NCBI GenBank assembly: GCA_027493885.1
Contig: JAOSJZ010000001.1
Coordinates: 992,001 to 1,056,000, forward strand
Source of the DNA: Gaiella sp.
Lineage (GTDB): Bacteria > Actinomycetota > Thermoleophilia > Gaiellales > Gaiellaceae
Length of the DNA stretch: 64,000 nt
Direction: 5' to 3'
Positions 8,445 to 21,181 of the stretch are shown in pieces (positions within the stretch are counted from its first letter, which is position 1; each line of letters begins with the position of its first letter). The translations under genes were made by a program, and so were the position numbers. The notes beneath the pieces are model-generated. The model saw only the letters and a program-made list of their open reading frames with translations. It was not told the DNA's origin and made no database searches.

Positions 8445-9770
8445 TCAGGCGACCGCGTGCACGCGCCACTCGCCGGGCACGCCGCGGAGCTCGTGCGCGC
8501 CGCGGTCCTCGAAGTCGATCCCCGAGCCGACGACGAGATCCTTGACGGTGCTCGAGACGAGGATCTCCCCCGGTCCGGCGAGCGCACCGATCCTGGCGCC
8601 GATGTGCACGGCGATCCCTTCGATGCCCGAGGGCGCGAGCTCGAGCTCGCCCGTGTGCAGGCCGGCGCGCAGCTCGAGCTCGAGCGGGCGCACGCCCTCG
8701 CGGATCGCCGCCGCGCACCTGATGCCGCGCGCCGGCCCGTCGAACGTCGCGAGGAAGCTGTCGCCGACGACTCTGACCTCCTGTCCGCGGTGGCGCTCGA
8801 GCTCGGCGCGCACGACCCGGTGGTGGTCGGCGAGGAGCTCCGTCCAGCGCTGGTCGCCCAGCTCGGCGGCACGCTCGGTCGAGCCGACGACGTCCGTGAA
8901 GAGCACGGTCGCGAGCACGCGGTCGGGCTCGCGCACGCTCCGTGAGCCGGTGAGGAACTCCTCGATCTCCTCGATGTACGGGTCGTAGTCGCCGGAGAAC
9001 GGGTAGTGGTCCGAGCCCGGGAGCTCGACGAGCTTCGCGTCCGGGATCTGCCGGGCGAGGTAGCGCCCGGCCTCGACGGGGACGACGCGGTCGCCGGTGC
9101 GGTGGAGCACGAGCGTCGGGACGCGGATCGCGGGAAGCACGTCGCGGATGTCGATCTCCATCGTGACCCGGAACCACGCGAGCGCGGGGGCGGGTGTGCC
9201 CGCGAACCTGCAGGCCTGGGCGTGCCAGTCGAGGAACCGCTCGTCGTCCGCGAGGCTCGGAGCGAGCTGGCGGACGCCGAAGTCGCGGCTCCCCCAGCGC
9301 TCGTCGTAGGCGGCGAGGATCCGCGCCTGATGCTGGGCGTCGAGCCCCCACGGGTAGCCCGGGGCGACGGTGCGGCGTGCGTAGGACGCGCCGAGCACGA
9401 GCGCGGAGACGCGCTCCGGGAACGTCGCCGCGTAGAGCGCGCACATCGGCCCGCCCTCGGCGCCGCCGAAGAGTGCCGCACGCTCCGACCCGGTCGCGTC
9501 GAGGACGGCCGTGATGTCGTCGAGCAGCTCCTCGAACGAGCCGAGGGAGAGGATCCGGTCGGAGAGACCGGTGCCGCGCCGGTCGAACATGATCAGGCGC
9601 GAGAACGAGGCAAGCCGCTCGAACAGATCGGCATAGGACGGCCACCACTGGTTCTGCTCGACGTGCGAGAGGTATCCGGGCGCCCAGACGAGATCGATCG
9701 GGCCGTCACCCATCACCTGGTACGCGATCCGGAGATCCCCGCTGCGCGCGTATCGCGTCGTGCCCGCCAC
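8445..9770 (-). CDS. Alpha/beta-hydrolase-like domain fused to class III adenylate cyclase
   Basis: A 441-residue fusion. Residues 1-265 are an alpha/beta-hydrolase fold (FDRRGTGLSD, late H in GSDHYPFS). At the nucleophile elbow the expected G-x-S-x-G reads GGAEGG (about residue 103): the serine is alanine, so this part probably binds a ligand rather than hydrolysing. Residues 285-441 form a class III nucleotidyl cyclase with both metal-binding Asp motifs (LFTDVVGST and VVGDSFLATF) and VHIGARIGAL with the transition-state Arg. Such fusions are known in actinobacteria. It is divergent from a cyclic-nucleotide-binding protein only 57 bases away, suggesting a cAMP signalling pair. Confidence 0.88.
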   Translation of the reverse strand: MAGTTRYARSGDLRIAYQVMGDGPIDLVWAPGYLSHVEQNQWWPSYADLFERLASFSRLIMFDRRGTGLSDRILSLGSFEELLDDITAVLDATGSERAALFGGAEGGPMCALYAATFPERVSALVLGASYARRTVAPGYPWGLDAQHQARILAAYDERWGSRDFGVRQLAPSLADDERFLDWHAQACRFAGTPAPALAWFRVTMEIDIRDVLPAIRVPTLVLHRTGDRVVPVEAGRYLARQIPDAKLVELPGSDHYPFSGDYDPYIEEIEEFLTGSRSVREPDRVLATVLFTDVVGSTERAAELGDQRWTELLADHHRVVRAELERHRGQEVRVVGDSFLATFDGPARGIRCAAAIREGVRPLELELRAGLHTGELELAPSGIEGIAVHIGARIGALAGPGEILVSSTVKDLVVGSGIDFEDRGAHELRGVPGEWRVHAVA

Positions 9771-9827
9771 GAGCTTCAGTGTCCCATCTCGCGGCCACCC
9801 ACGTCATCCCCCTCTAGACTCCGGGCC

Positions 9828-10259
9828 ATGCGCCGCGGCACGCAGAACGCGAAGGTCGAGGCGCTCCGGCGGGCGCCGCTCTTCGAGGGGCTCTCGAAGC
9901 GGGAGCTCGCGGAGCTGGCGCGGGTAACCGACGAGCTGACGGTGGTGGCGGGCACCGTTCTCTGCAAGGAGGGCGGCCTCGCCAACGAGTTCTTCGTCAT
10001 CGTGGACGGCACGGCCGAGGTCACGAAGGACGGCGTCCACCTCGCCACGCGCGGGAGCGGAGACTTCGTCGGCGAGGTCGCGCTGATCGCGACGACCAGG
10101 CGGACGGCCACGGTGACGGCGACGACCACCCTCCGCTGCTTCATCCTCACCGGCCGCGACTTCCGCCAGGTGCTGGACGAGAACCGCCCGGTCGAGCGGA
10201 AGGTGATGCAGGCACTCGCCGAGCGCGTGCTCTCCACCGCCGCAGACCCGACGCTCTGA
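9828..10259 (+). CDS. Cyclic nucleotide-binding domain protein
   Basis: 143 residues, essentially one CNB domain (about residues 18-135): LFEGLSKRELAELARVTDEL, then GTVLCKEGGLANEFFVIVDGTAEV, then the phosphate-binding cassette GDFVGEVALIATTRRTATVTA. The cassette retains G-E and R-T-A-T, as needed to bind cAMP or cGMP. There is no helix-turn-helix, so it is not a CRP-type regulator by itself. It faces the cyclase gene across a shared short promoter region. ATG start at 9828. Confidence 0.88.
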   Translation: MRRGTQNAKVEALRRAPLFEGLSKRELAELARVTDELTVVAGTVLCKEGGLANEFFVIVDGTAEVTKDGVHLATRGSGDFVGEVALIATTRRTATVTATTTLRCFILTGRDFRQVLDENRPVERKVMQALAERVLSTAADPTL

Positions 10260-10282
10260 CGGCCGCGGCGGGCGCGACCCGC

Positions 10283-11092
10283 TCAGCGACCGAACGCGGC
10301 CTGCTTGTCGCCCTCCGTCAGGCGGTCGGCGGCGTATGTCGACGTGCTGCCGCCCTGAAGCTCGCGCGCGGCGGCGGCGAGCGCACCGTAGGCGACGCCC
10401 GCGAGGAGGCTCCCGGTCGAGATGCGCCGGACGCCGAGCTCGGCGAGCTCGGGCAGCGGAGGCACGGCCGGGGTAGCCAGCACGTTGACCGGCACGCCGA
10501 CCGCGCCGACGACTGCCGAGACCTGCTCCGCGGTCGAGAGCCACGGCGCGTAGACGCAGTCGGCGCCGGCGTCGCGGTAGGCGACGAGGCGCGCGATCGT
10601 GTCGTCGAGGTCGTCGATCCCGTGGACGTGGTTCTCGGCGCGGCCGGTGAGGACGAGCGGCGGGTCGAACGCGCGCGCCGCCGCGGCCGCCTCGGCGACG
10701 CGCTCGACCGCGAGCGAGACGTCCTCGATCCTCCCTGCGACGGGGTTCCAGTCCTCGATCGAGCAGCCTGCCGCCCCGGCCTCGCCGAGCAGGCGCACCG
10801 TCTCGGCGACGCCGCCCGGGGCGTCGGGGTAGCAGCGCTCGCTGTCGACCGAGAGCGGCAGGTCGGTCGCACCGGCGAGCGCGGCGACGTGGTCGACGAG
10901 CTCGCCGCGCGCCACCTGGGTGTCGAGCTTGCCGAGCGCCCAGGCGAAGCCGGCGCTCGTCGTCGCGAGCGCCTCGAAGCCGAGCGCCGCCAGAAGCCTG
11001 GCGGAGCCGATGTCCCACGGGTTCGGCATCACGAACAGCCGCTCGCGGGCGTGCAGCTCGGCGAAGCGGGTACGGCGGGCGGCGGCTGACAT
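10283..11092 (-). CDS. Isocitrate lyase/PEP mutase superfamily protein
   Basis: A 269-residue TIM-barrel protein of the PEP mutase/isocitrate lyase superfamily: FVMPNPWDIGSARLLAALGF, LSVDSERCYPD (Mg-binding Asp), CSIEDWN and LTGRAENHVHG. The KKCGH motif of true isocitrate lyases is absent, so a 2-methylisocitrate lyase, oxaloacetate hydrolase or PEP phosphonomutase-like reaction is possible; the substrate is open. The ATG at 11090-11092 is chosen because AGGAGG sits just upstream. The longer frame would start inside a palindromic repeat. Confidence 0.85.
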   Translation of the reverse strand: MSAAARRTRFAELHARERLFVMPNPWDIGSARLLAALGFEALATTSAGFAWALGKLDTQVARGELVDHVAALAGATDLPLSVDSERCYPDAPGGVAETVRLLGEAGAAGCSIEDWNPVAGRIEDVSLAVERVAEAAAAARAFDPPLVLTGRAENHVHGIDDLDDTIARLVAYRDAGADCVYAPWLSTAEQVSAVVGAVGVPVNVLATPAVPPLPELAELGVRRISTGSLLAGVAYGALAAAARELQGGSTSTYAADRLTEGDKQAAFGR

Positions 11093-11159
11093 CGGCGGTC
11101 CTCCTGGGTCGACGGGTCTCCATCCTCGCGGACCATCGGACGAAGCGCAGGGCACCTGC

Positions 11160-11181
11160 GTGTCGGACTTCAGTCCGACAC
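11160..11181. repeat. Family-1 intergenic palindrome, copy 3
   Basis: GTGTCGGACT, TC, AGTCCGACAC: perfect 10-base arms. It forms a pair with copy 4, 32 bases away, between aceE and the PEP mutase-like gene. Confidence 0.85.
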
Positions 11182-11213
11182 CCACGCGGGACGAACCGTC
11201 TGCGCAGCCGCAG

Positions 11214-11235
11214 GTGTCCGACTGAAGTCGGACAC
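11214..11235. repeat. Family-1 intergenic palindrome, copy 4
   Basis: GTGTCCGACT, GA, AGTCGGACAC: perfect arms, 17 bases past the aceE stop. Together with copy 3 it could act as a terminator-like structure on aceE transcripts. Confidence 0.85.
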
Positions 11236-11252
11236 CAGGCCGACGAGGTCGC

Positions 11253-13907
11253 TCAGCGCTTCCAGGGCGGAACCGGCTCGGTGTCGATTCCGTAGCGCTC
11301 GATCGCCTCGGCGACGAGCTTCGACTCGATCGTCCCCTCGTCGGCGAGCGCCTTCAGCGCGGCGAGCGCGACGTGGTAGCGGTCGACCTCGAAGAAGCTC
11401 CGCAGCTTGACGCGGTAGTCGCTCCGCCCGAAGCCGTCCGCGCCGAGCACGACGTAGCGGCCCGGCACCCAGGCCCGGATCTGGTCGGCGAACGTCCGCA
11501 TGTAGTCGGTCGCGGCGACCTTCGGGCCCTCGCGGCCGGCGAAGCACTCCTCGACCCAGGGGCTGCGCTGCGTCTCGGTCGGGTGGAGCATGTTCCAGCG
11601 CTCGACCTCCATCCCGTCGCGCCGGAGCTCGGTGAAGCTCGGCGCGCTCCAGACGTCGGCCTTCACGCCGAAGTCCTCGGCGAGAAGCTCGGCCGCCGCC
11701 TCGACCTCGCGCAGGATCGCGCCCGAGCCGAGGAGCTGGACGCGGGGCCCCTCCTCGGCCTGCGCCTCGTGGAGGAGGTACAGCCCCTTCAGGATCCCCT
11801 CCTCCGCGCCCTCGGGGAGCGGCGGGTGCGGATAGTTCTCGTTCATCACCGTGATGTAGTAGAAGACGTCCTCCTGCTCGGTCATCATCCGGCGCAGGCC
11901 GTCGCGGACGATCACCGCGACCTCGTAGGCGTAGGTCGGGTCGTAGGCGACGCAGTTCGGGATCACCGACGCGAGCACGTGCGAGTGGCCGTCCTCGTGC
12001 TGGAGCCCCTCGCCGTTCAGCGTCGTCCGGCCCGCGGTGCCGCCGATCAGGAACCCGCGCGCGCGGCTGTCGCCGGCCGCCCACGCGAGGTCGCCGACCC
12101 GCTGGAAGCCGAACATCGAGTAGAACATGTAGAAGGGGATCATCGCCGTCCCGTAGTTCGCGTAGGACGTCGCCGCGGCGAGCCACGAGGAGAACGCGCC
12201 GGCCTCGTTGATCCCCTCCTGGAGGATCTGGCCGGTCTGGTCCTCGCGGTAGAACATGAAGTCGCCCGCGTCCTCCGGCTCGTACAGCTGCCCGACCGAC
12301 GAGTAGATCCCCAGCTGGCGGAACATGCCCTCCATCCCGAACGTCCGTGACTCGTCGGGGACGATCGGCACGATCCGCGGGCCGAGCACGTCGTCCCGGA
12401 CGAGGGTGTTGAGGATGCGGACGAGCGCCATCGTCGTGGAGTTGCCGCGCTCGCCGCTCCCCTCGAGCACGTTCTCGAAGGGGCCCGGCGTCGGCAGCGG
12501 CTCGGCGTCGGTGTGGCGCGCCGGGAGGCTCCCGCCGAGCGCCTCCCGCCGCTCGAGCAGGTGCGCGAGCTCGGGGCTCGACTCGGGTGGGCGGTAGAAG
12601 AAGGCGCCGGTCGCCTGCTCGTCGGTGAGCGGGACGCCGAGCCGGTCGCGGATCGCGAGCCGCGCCTCCTCGTTCATCGACTTCTGCTGGTGGGTGATGT
12701 TTCGGCCCTCGCCGGCCTGCCCCATGCCGTAGCCCTTGATCGTCTTCGCGAGGATCACGGTCGGCTGCCCCGTGTGGCGCACGGCGGCGCGGTAGGCGGC
12801 GTAGACCTTCTTCGGGTCGTGGCCGCCGCGGCGGAGCGCCCAGATCTCGTCGTCCGTCCAGTCGGCGACCATCGCCTTCGTCTCGGGGTAGCGGCCGAAG
12901 AAGCGCTCGCGGACGTAGGCGCCGTCGTTCGCCTTGAAGGTCTGGTACTCGCCGTCGACGCACTCCTCCATCAGCTTGCGGAGGACGCCGTCGTCGTCCG
13001 CCGCGAGCAGCGGATCCCAGTTCGAGCCCCAGATCACCTTGATCACGTTCCAGCCGGCGCCGCGGAAGTTCGTCTCGAGCTCCTGGATGATCTTCCCGTT
13101 CCCGCGCACCGGCCCGTCGAGGCGCTGCAGGTTGCAGTTGACGACGAAGATCAGGTTGTCGAGCCGCTCGCGGCCGGCGAGCGAGATCGCACCCATCGAC
13201 TCGGGCTCGTCGGCTTCGCCGTCGCCCATGAAGACCCACACCTTGCGATCGCCGTCGTCGACGATCCCGCGCGCGGCGAGGTACCTCATGAAGCGCGCCT
13301 GGTAGATCCCCATCAGCGGCCCGAGGCCCATCGAGACCGTCGGGAACTGCCAGAAGTGCGGCATCAGCCACGGGTGCGGGTACGACGAGAGCCCGCCGCC
13401 GCCGATCTCCTGGCGGAACCGGTGCATCTCCTCCTCCGAGAAGCGGCCCTCGAGGAACGCGCGGGCGTAGAAGCCGGGCGACGAGTGGCCCTGGAGGTAG
13501 ACGAGGTCGCCGAGGTGGTCGCCCGAGCGGCCCCGCCAGAAGTGGTCGAAGCCGACCTCGTACAGCGTCTCCGCCGACTGGTAGCTCGCGATGTGGCCCC
13601 CGAGCTCGGTCGACTCGGCGTTCGCCTGCAACACGAGCGCGACCGCGTTCCAGCGCACGAGCGCCGTCGCGGCCGCCTCGAGCTCCTGGTCGCCGGGCAT
13701 CTCCGGCTCGTCCTCGGGGAGGATCGTGTTGACGTACGGCGTCTGGAGCCCGGCGATCGTGTGGACGCCGAGGTCCTGCGCATGGTCGACGACCCGGTCG
13801 AGGAGGAACGACATCCGGTCGCGCCCGTCGACCTCGACGACGGCGTCGACGGAGTCGAGCCACTCGCGGGTCTCGACGGGCTCGATGTCGGGGGCGTTCG
13901 TGCTCAT
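11253..13907 (-). CDS. aceE: Pyruvate dehydrogenase E1 component (homodimeric)
   Basis: An 884-residue homodimeric E1 that decarboxylates pyruvate with thiamine diphosphate and passes the acetyl group to E2 lipoyl domains. The N-terminal third has HSSPGFYARAFLEGR; the ThDP/Mg motif begins GDGEADEPESMGAISLAGRE (about residue 225) and continues to NCNLQRLDGPVRGNGK. The transketolase central and C-terminal regions are complete, ending EPVPPWKR. The ATG at 13905-13907 (MSTNAPDIEP) is chosen over a longer frame that runs through repeat sequence. No aceF or lpd is adjacent, so E2 and E3 must be encoded elsewhere. Confidence 0.95.
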   Translation of the reverse strand: MSTNAPDIEPVETREWLDSVDAVVEVDGRDRMSFLLDRVVDHAQDLGVHTIAGLQTPYVNTILPEDEPEMPGDQELEAAATALVRWNAVALVLQANAESTELGGHIASYQSAETLYEVGFDHFWRGRSGDHLGDLVYLQGHSSPGFYARAFLEGRFSEEEMHRFRQEIGGGGLSSYPHPWLMPHFWQFPTVSMGLGPLMGIYQARFMRYLAARGIVDDGDRKVWVFMGDGEADEPESMGAISLAGRERLDNLIFVVNCNLQRLDGPVRGNGKIIQELETNFRGAGWNVIKVIWGSNWDPLLAADDDGVLRKLMEECVDGEYQTFKANDGAYVRERFFGRYPETKAMVADWTDDEIWALRRGGHDPKKVYAAYRAAVRHTGQPTVILAKTIKGYGMGQAGEGRNITHQQKSMNEEARLAIRDRLGVPLTDEQATGAFFYRPPESSPELAHLLERREALGGSLPARHTDAEPLPTPGPFENVLEGSGERGNSTTMALVRILNTLVRDDVLGPRIVPIVPDESRTFGMEGMFRQLGIYSSVGQLYEPEDAGDFMFYREDQTGQILQEGINEAGAFSSWLAAATSYANYGTAMIPFYMFYSMFGFQRVGDLAWAAGDSRARGFLIGGTAGRTTLNGEGLQHEDGHSHVLASVIPNCVAYDPTYAYEVAVIVRDGLRRMMTEQEDVFYYITVMNENYPHPPLPEGAEEGILKGLYLLHEAQAEEGPRVQLLGSGAILREVEAAAELLAEDFGVKADVWSAPSFTELRRDGMEVERWNMLHPTETQRSPWVEECFAGREGPKVAATDYMRTFADQIRAWVPGRYVVLGADGFGRSDYRVKLRSFFEVDRYHVALAALKALADEGTIESKLVAEAIERYGIDTEPVPPWKR

Positions 13908-13926
13908 GCCCCTAGTGTTCCAGTTT

Positions 13927-13957
13927 GGGGGCCTGGCACCGCGAGGTGCCTGACCCC
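13927..13957. repeat. Family-2 palindrome, copy 1
   Basis: GGGG and CCTGGCACC, a GCGA loop, then GGTGCC and TGACCCC. The flank AGTGACGC after the right arm recurs, with one change, at the 20.75 kb copy. It lies in the aceE upstream region. Confidence 0.7.
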
Positions 13958-14004
13958 AGTGACGCAGCGGCTCGCTGCGGCGCTTTGCAGGGCGACGGGG
14001 CACC

Positions 14005-14033
14005 GGGACAGGCACCCTGCGGGTGCCAGTCCC
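14005..14033. repeat. Diverged family-2 hairpin, terminator-like
   Basis: GGGAC, A, GGCACCC, a TGC loop, GGGTGCC, A, GTCCC. It starts one base after the stop of the hypothetical gene at 14034 and could end its transcription. Confidence 0.6.
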
Positions 14034-14540
14034 CTACACCCGGCCCTCGTAGGCGTCGCGCAGGTAGTCGAGCCGCGCGTCGCGGTCGCGCGGTGAGCGG
14101 AGAAAGCGCGCCCAGGCCCTCGCCTCGTGCGCGACGGCGCCGAGCTCCCAGACGCAGAACGTCGGCCGGTGCGAGCCCTCGAGCGGCCACGGATGGAACC
14201 CGGGGTCGCCGTCGCCGTCCTTCGCCCAGACCGTCTCCCAGAGCTCGTTCTCGTTCCGCCACGTGCAGACGAGGAGGAAGTGGAAGCCCTCGTCGCAGCG
14301 GTGGAGGATCACGAACCCGAGCGTGCCGCCGAGCCGGAGCTCCCCGAGCCGGGCCGCGTCGGCGAGGCCGAGCCGGGCGAGATCCGAGACCGCGGGCTCG
14401 ACCGGCGCGTCGGCCGGCGCGAGCTCGTACCACTTGAGCAGCGTGTCCCCGAGCGCGACGCTCTGCCCGACCCGGGCCAGCTTCTCCTCGTGGCGGTAGC
14501 CCGGCCGCACGGCGACGCCGTCTTGCTCGAGCAAGGTCAC
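14034..14540 (-). CDS. Conserved-looking hypothetical protein
   Basis: 168 residues, soluble, no signal peptide. Visible features are GTLGFVILHRCDEGFHFLLVCTW and ENELWETVWAKDGDGDPGF, a beta-rich pattern with many Trp residues. No family is named with confidence. The frame, codon use and good ATG start support a real gene. It is divergent from the WYL regulator at 14665, with 124 bases between, so the regulator might control it. Confidence 0.7.
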   Translation of the reverse strand: MTLLEQDGVAVRPGYRHEEKLARVGQSVALGDTLLKWYELAPADAPVEPAVSDLARLGLADAARLGELRLGGTLGFVILHRCDEGFHFLLVCTWRNENELWETVWAKDGDGDPGFHPWPLEGSHRPTFCVWELGAVAHEARAWARFLRSPRDRDARLDYLRDAYEGRV

Positions 14541-14664
14541 GGTCGCCCTCCACCCTCGTGCCAGCGCATGCTGTCCATCGGTCGCCTCCCGTCGTCTGCG
14601 GACGCCTGGACCCTACTGCGGAAATAGGGCAGATCTTGCCCGCTATCCATGGTTGACTTGCGGG

Positions 14665-18599
<3,935 letters not shown>

Positions 18600-18659
18600 C
18601 CCGGCAGTGAACCAGCAATGTCCGGCGACGCACGGCGCCTACTGGACCGGCGAGGCGGA

Positions 18660-19511
18660 CTACAGGCCGCGCGCGGCGTCGAGCGCCACGAGGCGCTCGA
18701 TCCGTACCGGGATGGGCGGATGCGTCGAGAAGAGCGACGCCATCCCGTGCCCCGAGAGAGGATTCGCGATGTAGAGCGACGCCGTCGCGGGGTTGACCTG
18801 CATCGGGATGACCTCGACGCCGCGCTGGAGCGTCGCGAGGGCGTCGGCGAGCGGCCGTCCCGTGCCGAGGAGCTCGGCGGCGGTGGCGTCCGCGAGGAAC
18901 TCGCGCTGGCGGGAGATCGCGAACTGCAGCAGCATCGCCGCGATCGGCGCGATCAGGATCGCGGCGATCGTCCCGACGAGCCCGAGCGGGCTCTCGTCGT
19001 CGTCGCCGCCGAAGAGCCACTGGAACTGGAGGAAGTGCGCGATCGCCGAGATCGCAGCGCCGATCATCGCCGCGAGCGTCGCGACGAGGACGTCGCGGTT
19101 GCGGATGTGGGCGAGCTCGTGTGCCAGCACGCCTCGGACCTGCTCGCGGGGCATGAGCGTGACGAGCCCCTCCGTCACGGCGACGGCCGAGCGCTTCGGA
19201 GTCCGCCCCGTCGCGAACGCGTTCGGCTGCTGGGACGGGATCAGGTAGAGGCGCGGGACGGGGATGCGGGCACGAGCCGCGAGCTCCTCGACGTCGGCGA
19301 CGAGGTCCGGTGCCTCGCCCGGCTCGAGCGGGCGGGCGCGGCTCGTCTTGAGCGCGAGCCGATCGGAGAACCAGAACATCGCGAAGTTGAACGCGACCGC
19401 GATCAGGAGGAAGACGGCGATCCCGCCCGTCCCGCCGACGAGGCCGCCGACGGCGACGAACAGCGCCGAGAGCCCGGCGAGCAGGATCCAGGTGCGGGTA
19501 CGGGTGGTCAT
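18660..19511 (-). CDS. htpX: HtpX-like M48 membrane metalloprotease
   Basis: A 283-residue protein. Two N-terminal membrane segments (about residues 8-50), the zinc motif VLAHELAHIRNRD (about 128-140), two further hydrophobic segments, then REFLADATAAELLG with the third zinc ligand Glu. This is the full HtpX layout; the family degrades misfolded membrane proteins under stress. ATG start at 19509-19511. The 215 bases upstream, to yraN, contain no gene I can support. Confidence 0.92.
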   Translation of the reverse strand: MTTRTRTWILLAGLSALFVAVGGLVGGTGGIAVFLLIAVAFNFAMFWFSDRLALKTSRARPLEPGEAPDLVADVEELAARARIPVPRLYLIPSQQPNAFATGRTPKRSAVAVTEGLVTLMPREQVRGVLAHELAHIRNRDVLVATLAAMIGAAISAIAHFLQFQWLFGGDDDESPLGLVGTIAAILIAPIAAMLLQFAISRQREFLADATAAELLGTGRPLADALATLQRGVEVIPMQVNPATASLYIANPLSGHGMASLFSTHPPIPVRIERLVALDAARGL

Positions 19512-19726
19512 GTGGCGGTTCGATCCTTTCCGGCTGACGTGGTGTGGTCCCTGTCAGCCGGAGGTTTCTCCCGCCACCTCGCGCGGAGGGGCCTGCGCGT
19601 CCGGAGCTTGGCGGCTCTCGCCGCGCGGCCCGTGATGACGAACGCGCCCGTTGGGGGATAGTGCCCCCCGGCTTCGTGTTGTGAGGATTCTAACGGAACA
19701 GGCGTTCCCGTCATTCCCGCGGGCCG

Positions 19727-20053
19727 TCAGTCGTCGGCGAACGCCACGCGCGCGACCCGCCCGGCGGACACGGCGGCGACCTCGAAGCGGATCTCGAGCG
19801 CCGCCGCTTCCGGATGCGCGCGGAGCCACGAGGCGGCGGCGAGCCGGACGCGGCGGCGCTTCTCGCGGTTCACCGCCCCGACGCCACCGCCGAAGGCCTC
19901 GCTGGCCCGTTCCTTGACCTCGACGAACACGAGCCTCGGGCCCCGGCGTACGACCAGGTCGAGCTCGTAGCCGCCCGCGCGGACGTTCGCGCCGAGGATC
20001 CGGTAGCCGCGGAGGCGGTAGTGGCGCGCCGCGAGGCGCTCGCCGTGGTTCAC
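19727..20053 (-). CDS. yraN: YraN/UPF0102 family protein
   Basis: A 108-residue protein with the restriction-nuclease-like fold of UPF0102: ERLAARHYRLRGYRILGANVR, YELDLVVRRGPRLVFVEVKER (the D...E-x-K pattern), then KRRRVRLAAASWL. Family function is not settled. The GTG start (20051-20053) overlaps the rnhB stop by 4 bases, as in many genomes where rnhB and yraN are neighbours. Confidence 0.9.
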   Translation of the reverse strand: MNHGERLAARHYRLRGYRILGANVRAGGYELDLVVRRGPRLVFVEVKERASEAFGGGVGAVNREKRRRVRLAAASWLRAHPEAAALEIRFEVAAVSAGRVARVAFADD

Positions 20054-20694
20054 GCCGCGGCGTCGCCCGCGTACGCGCGGGCCTGGAACGAGCGTCGATG
20101 CTGGGGGCACGGGCCGTGCGCGAGCACGGCCCGGGTGTGACCGGGCGTGATGTACCCGACGTGGGAGGAGAAGCCGTAGCGGGGGTACAGCGCGTCGAGC
20201 CTGCGCATCAGCCGGTCGCGCGTCACCTTGGCGACGATCGAGGCGGCGGCGATCGCCGCGCTCTTCGTGTCGCCGTCGACGAGGGCCGTGTGCGGCGGCG
20301 CCGCGGACCCGAGCCGGAACCCGTCGACGAGGCATGCCTCGGCGGGCGGATGGAGCTCGGCGAGCACCGTGCGGAGGCCCCAGAGGTTCGAGCGGTGGAG
20401 GCCCTGCCGGTCGAGCTCGGCGGACGCGATCACCCGGACCGCGACGCCGTCCGCAGCCGCGAGCACGGCGTGATAGAGCCGCTCGCGCTCGTCGGGCTCG
20501 ACCTGCTTGGAGTCGTTCAAGAGCGCGAGCGGGCGGACGCGGCTGCCGCGCAGCGAGCCGTAGTCCAGCAGGACGCCGGCAACGACGAGCGGGCCCGCGA
20601 GGGAGCCGCGGCCCGCCTCGTCGGCTCCCGCGACGAACCGGGCGCCGAGGCGGCGGTCGAAGCGGAGGAGGCGCTGGCCGGTCGAGAGCGGCAC
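20050..20694 (-). CDS. rnhB: Ribonuclease HII
   Basis: A 214-residue protein that removes RNA from RNA/DNA hybrids. FVAGADEAGRGSLAGPLVVAG holds the catalytic Asp-Glu pair, LNDSKQVEP and KSAAIAAASIVAKVTRDRLM are typical, and YGFSSHVGYITPGHTRAVL ends the fold. The GTG at 20692-20694 is preferred; a longer frame to 20772 would encode a family-2 repeat at its N-terminus. Coupled to yraN. Confidence 0.93.
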   Translation of the reverse strand: MPLSTGQRLLRFDRRLGARFVAGADEAGRGSLAGPLVVAGVLLDYGSLRGSRVRPLALLNDSKQVEPDERERLYHAVLAAADGVAVRVIASAELDRQGLHRSNLWGLRTVLAELHPPAEACLVDGFRLGSAAPPHTALVDGDTKSAAIAAASIVAKVTRDRLMRRLDALYPRYGFSSHVGYITPGHTRAVLAHGPCPQHRRSFQARAYAGDAAA

Positions 20695-20749
20695 CGGCCG
20701 AGGATATCCCCCACTTTCGGACGGGACCGTGCCGATCTCTCCACAGGCA

Positions 20750-20791
20750 GGGGTCTGGCAGGGGTCTGGCACCGCCAGTGTGCCTGACCCC
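20750..20791. repeat. Family-2 palindrome, copy 2, with partial tandem copy
   Basis: GGGGTCTGGCA appears twice in a row (20750 and 20761). The second leads into ACCGCCAGTG and TGCCTGACCCC, closing the palindrome. The flank GGTGACGC matches copy 1. It lies just upstream of rnhB. Confidence 0.75.
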
Positions 20792-20809
20792 GGTGACGCT
20801 CCCGCCCGC

Positions 20810-21139
20810 CTATGCAGGCAGCACGCAGCCCGCGTTCCGCTCCTCCAGCCGGATCCTCGTCGTCACGCGGGTCGCGAGCGGGACGAGCTCGACGCGGAAC
20901 CAGTCGCAGCCGCCCTCGGTCCGGCGCACGGCGCAGATGACGAGGGTCGCCTGCCGCTCCACGAACCACGGCCGCGGGTTCCCCGTGCAGTGCACCCCTT
21001 CGGGATCGTAGGCGTCGTCGTTCGCGACGCGGGACTCGACCGCCTCGCGCGCGAACCGCTGCGTCGCGTCCTCGCTACCGCCGCACCCGGCGAGGACGAG
21101 CGCGCCACAGGTGACGAGAAGCGCGGCGACGACGCGCAC
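20810..21139 (-). CDS. Small secreted lipoprotein
   Basis: 109 residues with a lipoprotein signal: VVAALLVTCGALVLAGCGGS, with the lipobox LAGC placing the modified Cys at about 19. The mature part has four further Cys residues (HCTGNPRP, VICAVRR, GGCDWFRV, AGCVLPA), likely forming two disulfides outside the cell. No family is recognised. It sits between rplS and rnhB and may be transcribed from the rplS side, although a strong hairpin lies between. Confidence 0.75.
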   Translation of the reverse strand: MRVVAALLVTCGALVLAGCGGSEDATQRFAREAVESRVANDDAYDPEGVHCTGNPRPWFVERQATLVICAVRRTEGGCDWFRVELVPLATRVTTRIRLEERNAGCVLPA

Positions 21140-21150
21140 GAGGTGAATGT

Positions 21151-21181
21151 AGTCCTGATCGCGCGCAGCGCGATCAGGACT
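21151..21181. terminator. Strong hairpin at the rplS 3' end
   Basis: AGTCCTGATCGCGC, a GCA loop, and GCGCGATCAGGACT form a 14-pair perfect stem that includes the rplS stop codon. No T-tract follows, so it may act as an mRNA-stabilising or factor-dependent end rather than a classical intrinsic terminator. Confidence 0.6.

Noticed and set aside
11093-11185. Longer N-terminus for the PEP mutase-like gene (GTG at 11185)
   Set aside because: The extension is encoded by a family-1 palindrome, and a strong AGGAGG precedes the ATG at 11092.
19512-19726. A gene in the 215 bases between htpX and yraN
   Set aside because: Small frames here have no start with a ribosome binding site and no recognisable sequence; the region is probably the htpX promoter and the end of the yraN transcript.
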